A stretch of 13,376 nt of DNA from Firmicutes bacterium UBA6806. GTDB taxonomy: Bacteria > Bacillota > Clostridia > Peptostreptococcales > Acidaminobacteraceae. A program made the position numbers and the translations under genes. This document shows, piece after piece, positions 1 to 4,518 of this stretch; the first letter of the stretch is position 1; each line of letters starts with the position of its first letter. A model generated the notes under the pieces. The model worked only from the letters and a program-made list of their open reading frames with translations, made no database searches and was not told the DNA's origin. Where the stretch lies: contig DKFC01000047.1 in NCBI GenBank assembly GCA_002452745.1, forward strand, positions 1 to 13,376, read 5' to 3'.

Positions 1-1
1 A

Positions 2-559
2 GCTTTCTTAATGCCTGTTGAAGATGTATTCTCAATTAAAGGTAGAGGTACTGTAGTTACTGGTAAAATTGAAACTTGACTTATTAAAGTAGGTGATGAT
101 ATTGAAATCGTTGGTATCAGAGATACTAGAAAAACTACTGTAACAGGAGTTGAAATGTTCCACAAATCATTAGATCAAGGACAAGCTTGAGATAATGCTG
201 GGTTAGTATTAAGAGGTATTGAAAGAGATGATGTTGAAAGAGGACAAGTTCTTGCAAAACCAGGATCAATTAAACCACACACTCAATTTGAAGCTGAAGT
301 GTACGTATTAACTAAAGATGAATGAGGAAGACATACTCCATTCTTCAAAGGATACAGACCACAATTCTTCTTCAGAACAACAGATGTAACAGGTTCAATT
401 GACTTACCAGAAGGCGTAGAAATGTGTATGCCTGGCGATAACGTAGAAATGAACATCGAACTGATCGCACCAATCGCGATTGAAGAAGGTGTAAGATTCT
501 CAATCCGTGAAGGCGGAAGAACAGTTGGAGCTGGTAACGTTAACAAAATTACTCAATAA
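2..559 (+). CDS. tuf: Elongation factor Tu, C-terminal part (5' end off the window), with three in-frame TGA codons at glycine positions
   Basis: EF-Tu is the GTPase that brings aminoacyl-tRNA to the ribosome. About 185 residues are present, covering the end of the G domain and domains 2 and 3. Recognisable stretches are FLMPVEDVFSI, GRGTVVTG, VEMFHKSLDQGQ, LRGIERDDVERGQVLAKPG, GYRPQFFFRTTDVTG and the C-terminal REGGRTVGAGNV. Reading from base 2 there are TGA codons at 77-79, 188-190 and 323-325. They sit at the glycines of the family's VERG, QAG-N and DEGGRHTPF stretches, so the protein is intact only if UGA is read as glycine. Of 14 glycine positions up to base 325, 11 use GGN and 3 use TGA. 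After base 325 there is no TGA, and GGC, GCG and CGT codons begin to appear from about 413. It ends in TAA. Under the standard code this would be a pseudogene, but the otherwise perfect conservation argues against decay. Identity as EF-Tu is certain; the source organism of this stretch is in doubt. Confidence 0.93.
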
Positions 560-683
560 GAAAATAAAAATTCTTCTTACTTTAAAACTTTTGTTGAAAA
601 AAAATAAGAAGTAGTATAAAATACTATAGGTAAATTAAACTAAATCAGACTAAACTATATTTTCTAACAAGCTAAATTAGAAG

Positions 684-711
684 ATAAGGACTAGTGGCTA
701 CTAGTCCTTAT
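684..711 (+). terminator. Terminator-like hairpin after tuf
   Basis: There is a perfect 12-base-pair stem: ATAAGGACTAGT (684-695), loop GGCT (696-699), ACTAGTCCTTAT (700-711). The following TTAACTT is a poor U tract, so termination may be incomplete or factor-assisted. It lies 125 bases after the tuf stop codon and before the next promoter, which suits the end of a tuf transcript. Confidence 0.65.
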
Positions 712-773
712 TTAACTTAAAACATTGCTGAAATGTTACCAAAAGTTTAAAGCCTCAAAAGCCCAAAGTTTTG

Positions 774-802
774 TTGACAATAAGGGGTAATTGTGATAGG
801 TT
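774..802 (+). promoter_or_regulatory. Sigma-A type promoter for rpmG-secE-nusG-rplK-rplA
   Basis: An exact TTGACA (774-779) is followed by a 17-base spacer and TAGGTT (797-802). The -10 hexamer is weak, but TGA immediately before it gives an extended -10. The same arrangement recurs at three other promoters in this window, which strengthens the call. Confidence 0.6.
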
Positions 803-876
803 AAATTAGTAATGTTATAGTGGAGTATAGTGTGCATTGCCAGGCACGGACAATAATCGTTGTAGGAGGTGTCAAG

Positions 877-1026
877 ATGAGAGTTAATATCACATTAGCA
901 TGTACTGAGTGCAAAAACAGAAATTACAACACTACAAAAAACAAAAAGAACAACCCAGACAGAATTGAAATGAATAAATATTGCAAATTCTGTAAAAAAC
1001 ACACGCTTCATAAGGAAACTAAGTAA
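877..1026 (+). CDS. rpmG: 50S ribosomal protein L33, zinc-ribbon form
   Basis: A 49-residue basic protein of the large ribosomal subunit. It begins MRVNITLACTECKNRNY and has two CxxC pairs, Cys9/Cys12 and Cys36/Cys39, so this is the zinc-binding (C+) form of L33. The length matches the family. ATG 877 is chosen over the upstream in-frame GTG at 820 because a full AGGAGGTG (864-871) sits five bases before it and because L33 proteins start at this point. It ends with tandem stops TAA-TAG. It is the first gene of a unit continuing into secE, and rpmG directly before secE-nusG is the usual Firmicute order. Confidence 0.96.
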   Translation: MRVNITLACTECKNRNYNTTKNKKNNPDRIEMNKYCKFCKKHTLHKETK

Positions 1027-1059
1027 TAGTTTCAAATATTAAATAAGGGGTTGAAATAA

Positions 1060-1266
1060 ATGGCTTCTAGTAATTTAAAAGAAAAGAAACCAGGCGCAGG
1101 CAAGTTTTTTAAAAGTGTAAGAAGTGAAGTTAAAAAGGTAACTTGGCCAACAAGAAAAGACGTATGGCAATATACACTTGTTGTATTAGCGATGTGTTTA
1201 ATTTCTGCGGTCACAATTGGCCTTCTAGACGCTATCTTCAAATTCTTATTTAACTTGTTTGCTTAG
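1060..1266 (+). CDS. secE: Preprotein translocase subunit SecE
   Basis: SecE is the essential small membrane subunit that clamps the SecY channel in the SecYEG protein-export translocon. The protein has 68 residues. It has a charged cytoplasmic N-terminus, the family's amphipathic segment with VRSEVKKVTWPTRKDVW (about residues 20-36), and a single membrane span at about residues 38-60. This is the short one-span form of Gram-positive bacteria, not the three-span enterobacterial form. The Shine-Dalgarno is AAGGGGTTG, about seven bases before ATG 1060. It lies 33 bases after rpmG and is followed by nusG, the near-universal secE-nusG pairing. It ends in TAG. Confidence 0.97.
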   Translation: MASSNLKEKKPGAGKFFKSVRSEVKKVTWPTRKDVWQYTLVVLAMCLISAVTIGLLDAIFKFLFNLFA

Positions 1267-1315
1267 GCTAAACAAATAGCAATGGGAGGAGGTTGAGGTT
1301 TTAAACCGAGAGAAC

Positions 1316-1840
1316 ATGGCGGAAACTAATCAAGCGAGATGGTATGTTGTCCACACGTATTCAGGACATGAAAACAAAGTGAAGGCAAACATCGAAAAAA
1401 TCGTTGAAAATAGAGGCATGGAGGATGTTATCTTGGAAGTTGTCGTCCCAACTGAGCTCGTCGTCGAGATCAAGAACGGCAAACGAAAAGATAAATCTAA
1501 AAAAATCTTCCCAGGTTATGCGTTGGTAAAAATGATTATGACTGATGAATCTTGGTACGTTGTGCGAAATACTCGTGGCGTAACCGGCTTTGTTGGTCCG
1601 GGTTCCAAACCGATTCCTTTGACAGAAGAAGAAGTGCTGACAATGGGACTGGAAAAACGTTCAATTGAAGTCGATTTTGAAATCGGCGATTCGATTACCG
1701 TTATCTCAGGACCGTTTGAAAGTTTTATCGGAACTGTTGAAGAGATTCACTTGGAAAAACACTCTATAAAAGCATTGATTTCAATGTTTGGTAGAGAAAC
1801 CCCGGTCGAACTAGAATTCGATCAAGTAGAGAAAAATTAG
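1316..1840 (+). CDS. nusG: Transcription termination/antitermination factor NusG
   Basis: NusG binds the RNA polymerase clamp and affects pausing, Rho termination and transcription-translation coupling. The protein has 174 residues. The N-terminal NGN domain starts with RWYVVHTYSGHENKV (from residue 8) and includes FPGYALVKM and the VRNTRGVTGFVG segment. The C-terminal KOW domain begins around residue 122 with GDSITVISGPFESFIGTVEEI. No alternative in-frame start exists just upstream, so ATG 1316 stands. However, the good AGGAGG (1287-1292) is 23 bases away, much farther than normal, and a small potential hairpin lies between them. Codon use is somewhat richer in C and G (CCG, CGT, GTC, GGC) than in rpmG and secE. 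It ends with tandem stops TAG-TAA, 23 bases before rplK. Confidence 0.97.
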   Translation: MAETNQARWYVVHTYSGHENKVKANIEKIVENRGMEDVILEVVVPTELVVEIKNGKRKDKSKKIFPGYALVKMIMTDESWYVVRNTRGVTGFVGPGSKPIPLTEEEVLTMGLEKRSIEVDFEIGDSITVISGPFESFIGTVEEIHLEKHSIKALISMFGRETPVELEFDQVEKN

Positions 1841-1863
1841 TAATACAAGGAGGTGCACTGTAA

Positions 1864-2289
1864 ATGGCTAAAAAAGTTACAGGTCTAGTAAAGTTACAAA
1901 TTCCTGCAGGTAAGGCTACACCAGCGCCACCAGTTGGTCCTGCTTTAGGTCAACAAGGTGTCAACATTATGCAATTCTGTAAAGAATTCAACGCTAAAAC
2001 AGCTGATCAAGCTGGTTTGATCATTCCGGTAGTAATCACTGTATACCAAGATAGATCTTACACATTCATCACTAAAACGCCTCCGGCAGCAGTTTTACTT
2101 AAAAAAGCAGCTGGCGTAGAAAGCGGATCAGGTGAACCGAACAAAAAGAAAGTAGCTACTGTAAAAAGAGCTAAAGTAAGAGAAATTGCTGAACTTAAAA
2201 TGCCTGATTTAAATGCTGGTAGTGTTGAAGCAGCTATGAGCATGATTGAAGGTACAGCAAGAAGTATGGGCTTCATAGTAGAAGATTAA
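1864..2289 (+). CDS. rplK: 50S ribosomal protein L11
   Basis: L11 binds the GTPase-associated region of 23S rRNA at the base of the L10-L12 stalk and is the target area of thiostrepton-type antibiotics. The protein has 141 residues, the standard length. The N-terminal domain carries the conserved proline-rich segment PAPPVGPALGQQGVNIMQFC, and the C-terminal domain is the rRNA-binding part ending MGFIVED. Shine-Dalgarno AAGGAGGTG lies seven bases before ATG 1864. rplK-rplA is the classic L11 operon pair. Confidence 0.98.
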   Translation: MAKKVTGLVKLQIPAGKATPAPPVGPALGQQGVNIMQFCKEFNAKTADQAGLIIPVVITVYQDRSYTFITKTPPAAVLLKKAAGVESGSGEPNKKKVATVKRAKVREIAELKMPDLNAGSVEAAMSMIEGTARSMGFIVED

Positions 2290-2312
2290 TCCATACACGT
2301 TTGTTTTTTGTA

Positions 2313-2346
2313 GTGGGAGGAATTACCGTTAAAACCACAGAGGAGG
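2313..2346 (+). promoter_or_regulatory. Structured rplK-rplA intergenic region with a duplicated ribosome-binding-site sequence
   Basis: GTGG (2313-2316) can pair with CCAC (2335-2338), enclosing a first GGGAGGAATTA (2315-2325). The true rplA ribosome-binding site AGGAGGAATTA (2341-2351) follows at once. The arrangement resembles what I recall from other Firmicute rplK-rplA junctions and may take part in translational control by L1. That role is an inference: no L1-binding structure was proven here. Confidence 0.4.
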
Positions 2347-2353
2347 AATTAAA

Positions 2354-3046
2354 ATGCCTAAAAAAGGAAAGAAATATCAAGATTCTTCTAAAATTGTTGA
2401 AAGAAACAGATTATATGAACTTGATGAAGCATTAAAATTAGTAAAGCAAACTGCTAAAGCTAAATTTGATGAAACTGTAGAATTACACATTAAATTAGGG
2501 GTCGATGGTCGACATGCAGACCAACAAGTAAGAGGCGCTATCGTATTACCTCATGGTACTGGCAAAACGAAAAGAGTGCTTGTTATTGCAAAAGGTGAGA
2601 AGGCGGCTGAAGCTGAAAAAGCTGGCGCGGATTTCGTTGGAGCAGAAGACATCATCGCTAAGATCCAAAATGAAAGCTGGTTTGATTATGATATCATCGT
2701 TTCAACACCAGACATGATGGGTCAACTTGGACGACTTGGTAGAGTGTTAGGTCCAAAAGGGTTAATGCCAAACCCTAAATCAGGAACAGTTACTTTTGAT
2801 ATCGAAAAAGCTGTTAACGAAATTAAAGCAGGTAAAGTAGAATACAGATTGGATAAGACTAACATCATTCACGTTTCAATTGGTAAAGCATCTTTTGAAG
2901 AAGCTAAACTTCTTGAAAATATGAATGCGTTAATCGAAGCCGTAGTTAAAGCTAAACCAGCTGCTGCTAAAGGAACTTATTTAAAGAGCGTTACTTTAGC
3001 AACAACAATGGGTCCTGGTATCAAAGTTAACGCAGCAAAATTATAA
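2354..3046 (+). CDS. rplA: 50S ribosomal protein L1
   Basis: L1 forms the mobile stalk next to the ribosomal E site and in many bacteria also represses its own mRNA. The protein has 230 residues, the usual size. Signatures are RHADQQVRGAIVLPHGTGKT near residue 53 and the strongly conserved GRLGRVLGPKGLMPNPKSGT near residue 126, followed by the C-terminal part of the RNA-binding domain. ATG 2354 has a close AGGAGG (2341-2346). The stop codon TAA (3044-3046) directly abuts the -35 box of the next promoter, so rplA is probably the last gene of the rpmG-led transcript. Confidence 0.98.
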   Translation: MPKKGKKYQDSSKIVERNRLYELDEALKLVKQTAKAKFDETVELHIKLGVDGRHADQQVRGAIVLPHGTGKTKRVLVIAKGEKAAEAEKAGADFVGAEDIIAKIQNESWFDYDIIVSTPDMMGQLGRLGRVLGPKGLMPNPKSGTVTFDIEKAVNEIKAGKVEYRLDKTNIIHVSIGKASFEEAKLLENMNALIEAVVKAKPAAAKGTYLKSVTLATTMGPGIKVNAAKL

Positions 3047-3075
3047 TTGACAAATTGGTATTTATCTGATAAAAT
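3047..3075 (+). promoter_or_regulatory. Promoter for rplJ-rplL
   Basis: TTGACA (3047-3052), a 17-base spacer and TAAAAT (3070-3075), with TGA just before the -10. The -35 begins on the base after the rplA stop codon. A seven-base inverted repeat, ACAAATT (3050-3056) with AATTTGT (3073-3079), overlaps both elements, though in such AT-rich sequence this could be chance. Confidence 0.75.
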
Positions 3076-3107
3076 TTGTTTGTTGTAATTTTAAACAAAA
3101 TTGAATG

Positions 3108-3216
3108 TAAACCGTAGACAGTAGGTGCGAATGCTTAATTTCCTACCGAGGTAAGGATAAATAGTTTATTTCGATAAATTATAGCCTCTCTTGTCTACGG
3201 AAGAGAGGCTTTTTTA
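3108..3216 (+). promoter_or_regulatory. Ribosomal protein L10 leader (rplJL attenuator)
   Basis: This is the L10 leader RNA of Firmicutes. CCGTAGACA (3112-3120) is exactly complementary to TGTCTACGG (3192-3200). GTAGG (3121-3125) pairs with CCTAC (3142-3146), next to the conserved GTGCGAATGC and GAGGTAAGGAT elements. The second long-range arm lies in the loop of the terminator hairpin, so the long-range pairing and the terminator exclude each other. In Bacillus subtilis the L10-L12 complex binds this leader and promotes termination, giving feedback on its own synthesis. The same is inferred here from the matching layout and from rplJ-rplL being downstream. Confidence 0.93.
3183..3215 (+). terminator. 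Intrinsic terminator of the L10 leader
   Basis: Perfect ten-base-pair stem AGCCTCTCTT (3183-3192) and AAGAGAGGCT (3201-3210), with loop GTCTACGG and a run of six T (3210-3215). It is a conditional terminator within the rplJL leader. Confidence 0.93.
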
Positions 3217-3307
3217 ATGATGAACTGCTTGTGAATACAAGCGAGAATTTCATTAGAGCCCATGTTGCTTAAATGTTGAGACACAAAATAATCAAGGAGG
3301 TGGACAA

Positions 3308-3805
3308 ATGTCAAAGAATCTTGAAAACAAAAAAGTAGTTGTTGAAGAGATCAAAGAAAAATTTTCTGCTGCTAAGTCTGCTGTTCTTGTAGATTACAGA
3401 GGGTTAACGGTTGAAGAAGCTACTGAACTCAGAAGCAAATTCAGAGAAGCTGGAGTAGAATACAAAGTTTATAAAAATAACTTAGTAAAACTGGCTATCA
3501 AAGATACATCATTTGAATCGTTATCTCAAGATTTGACTGGTCCTAATGCAATTGCATTTGGCATTGAAGATGCAGTTGTACCAGCTAAAATTGTTAAAGA
3601 GTTTGCTAAAACACATAAAAACCTTGAACTTAAATCAGGTGTTGTTGAAGGCAACTATTGTAATCTTGAACAGATTCTTCAAATCGCAGAGTTACCATCA
3701 AAAGAAGTTCTTATTGGAAGATTCCTTGGAAGCGTCAAGGCTCCAATTTCAAACTTTGCTTATTTCTTATCAAATCTTATTAAAGAAAAAGAAGCAGAGG
3801 CTTAA
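3308..3805 (+). CDS. rplJ: 50S ribosomal protein L10
   Basis: L10 anchors the L12 dimers on the ribosomal stalk that recruits translation GTPases. The protein has 165 residues. Its N-terminal rRNA-binding domain shows VLVDYRGLTVEEATELR and YKVYKNNLVKLA. The C-terminal segment from about residue 135 is the helical region that receives L12, ending in charged KEKEAEA. ATG 3308 follows AAGGAGGTG (3295-3302) at a five-base distance. It is preceded by its own promoter and leader and followed by rplL after 34 bases. Confidence 0.98.
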   Translation: MSKNLENKKVVVEEIKEKFSAAKSAVLVDYRGLTVEEATELRSKFREAGVEYKVYKNNLVKLAIKDTSFESLSQDLTGPNAIAFGIEDAVVPAKIVKEFAKTHKNLELKSGVVEGNYCNLEQILQIAELPSKEVLIGRFLGSVKAPISNFAYFLSNLIKEKEAEA

Positions 3806-3839
3806 TTTAAAAGTTCGTTAAAAATTCCGGAGGTGTAAA

Positions 3840-4208
3840 ATGACTAAAGAGCAAATTATTGAAGCTATCAAAGGCATGAGTATTTTAGAAGTTAAAGAAT
3901 TAGTAGAAGCGTGTGAAGCTGAGTTTGGTGTATCTGCATCTGCTCCTGTAGTTGCAGTTGCAGCTGGTGCTGGCGCTGGTGAAGCTGTTGAAGAAAAATC
4001 AGAATTTGATGTAGTATTAGCAAATGCTGGTGCTAAAAAAATCGGCGTTATCAAAGTGGTTAGAGAAATCACTGGTCTTGGCTTAAAAGAAGCTAAAGAT
4101 TTAGTAGATGGAGCTCCACAAGTTGTTAAAGCTGGCGTTTCTAAAGAAGAAGCTGATGATATGAAAGCTAAATTAGAAGAAGCTGGAGCAGCAATCGAAT
4201 TAAAATAA
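3840..4208 (+). CDS. rplL: 50S ribosomal protein L7/L12
   Basis: L12 is the multi-copy stalk protein that contacts EF-Tu, EF-G and other GTPases. The protein has 122 residues. The N-terminal dimerisation domain (about 1-30) binds L10. A hinge rich in Ala, Gly and Val covers about 32-52. The C-terminal factor-binding domain starts at about residue 54 with FDVVLANAGAKKIGVIKVVR and the GLGLKEAKDLVDGAP motif. Shine-Dalgarno GGAGGTG lies just upstream of ATG 3840. The gap to rplJ is 34 bases with no terminator, so the two are cotranscribed. Confidence 0.98.
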   Translation: MTKEQIIEAIKGMSILEVKELVEACEAEFGVSASAPVVAVAAGAGAGEAVEEKSEFDVVLANAGAKKIGVIKVVREITGLGLKEAKDLVDGAPQVVKAGVSKEEADDMKAKLEEAGAAIELK

Positions 4209-4223
4209 TTCAAACTGCATATG

Positions 4224-4260
4224 ATAGCCACCCTTGGGTGTATACCACACGGGTGGCTAT
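4224..4260 (+). terminator. Hairpin between rplL and rpoB, probable attenuator/terminator
   Basis: Ten-base-pair stem ATAGCCACCC (4224-4233) and GGGTGGCTAT (4251-4260) with a 17-base loop, followed by TTGATATTT, a poor U tract. In many bacteria a partial terminator lies between rplL and rpoB, reducing polymerase synthesis relative to stalk proteins. The weak U tract fits incomplete termination. A second short hairpin, GGCTG-ATAA-CAGCC (4290-4303) followed by ACTTTT, lies just downstream. Confidence 0.7.
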
Positions 4261-4362
4261 TTGATATTTAAAATCCAACTGAATCAAAAGGCTGATAACA
4301 GCCACTTTTCCAAATATGACAAAAATGAAAAACTCTATTTTAAACAAACCTATAAAATAATG

Positions 4363-4391
4363 TTGACACGGCGGTTGAAGTGTGATATTAT
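4363..4391 (+). promoter_or_regulatory. Promoter for rpoB-rpoC
   Basis: Exact TTGACA (4363-4368), a 17-base spacer and TATTAT (4386-4391), with TGA just before the -10. A further TATAAT at 4394-4399 is too far from this -35 for normal use. The promoter would produce a leader of about 120 bases before rpoB. Confidence 0.8.
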
Positions 4392-4400
4392 TCTATAATG

Positions 4401-4477
4401 CTATAAGTATGTTTAAAATGGAGTTTTTGCGTTTTAAATCTTATAGTGAGGAAGTTAAAAAAGGATTAGTTCCTTTT
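4401..4477 (+). promoter_or_regulatory. Structured 5' leader of rpoB
   Basis: Two hairpins can be drawn in the leader. The first has an outer stem CTATAAG (4401-4407) with CTTATAG (4440-4446) and an inner stem TTTAAAA (4412-4418) with TTTTAAA (4432-4438), separated by a short bulge. The second is AAAAGGA (4459-4465), loop TTAGT, TCCTTTT (4471-4477). I do not recognise a named leader family. The stems are AT-rich, so the function is uncertain. Confidence 0.4.
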
Positions 4478-4518
4478 ATGATACAACATTTTTAATTACA
4501 CAAGGGGTGAAAAGTTTA

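Larger units (their letters stand above)
560..876 (+). other. Gene-free spacer between tuf and rpmG
   Basis: This 317-base, very AT-rich spacer holds no convincing gene. It contains a weak stem CTTCTTA/TAAGAAG (573-579 with 605-611), a small hairpin TAGTAT-AAA-ATACTA (612-626), the terminator-like hairpin at 684-711, the promoter at 774-802, and a leader of about 65 bases ending in the rpmG ribosome-binding site. A reading frame open from GTG 820 joins rpmG in frame but has no Shine-Dalgarno site and adds residues foreign to L33, so I regard it as untranslated leader. No tRNA cloverleaf could be drawn here. If the contig is chimeric at tuf, the join may lie in this spacer. Confidence 0.7.

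Noticed and set aside
2..559. tuf as a decayed pseudogene, or with UGA read as tryptophan (code 4)
   Set aside because: All three TGA codons sit at invariant glycines and the rest is fully conserved, which decay does not produce. Tryptophan at these glycines would be disruptive, and code-4 Trp positions would be expected instead.
820..876. N-terminal extension of rpmG from GTG 820
   Set aside because: It has no ribosome-binding site, the extra residues are unlike L33, and a perfect AGGAGGTG precedes ATG 877.
800..876. Possible tRNA gene before rpmG, seen in some related clusters
   Set aside because: No acceptor stem, T-loop (GTTCGA-type) or anticodon arm could be drawn.
3546..3821. 91-codon open frame overlapping rplJ on the same strand
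   Set aside because: It is a shifted-frame shadow of rplJ with low-complexity Leu/Lys/Gln composition and no ribosome-binding site.
3818..4231. Long reverse-strand open frame across rplL
   Set aside because: It is the antisense shadow of the Ala/Glu-rich rplL codons. The Ser/Ala-rich product resembles nothing and has no start signals.
4507..4518. rpoB starting at GTG 4507
   Set aside because: The codon lies within the AAGGGGTG ribosome-binding site; ATG 4519 is correctly spaced.
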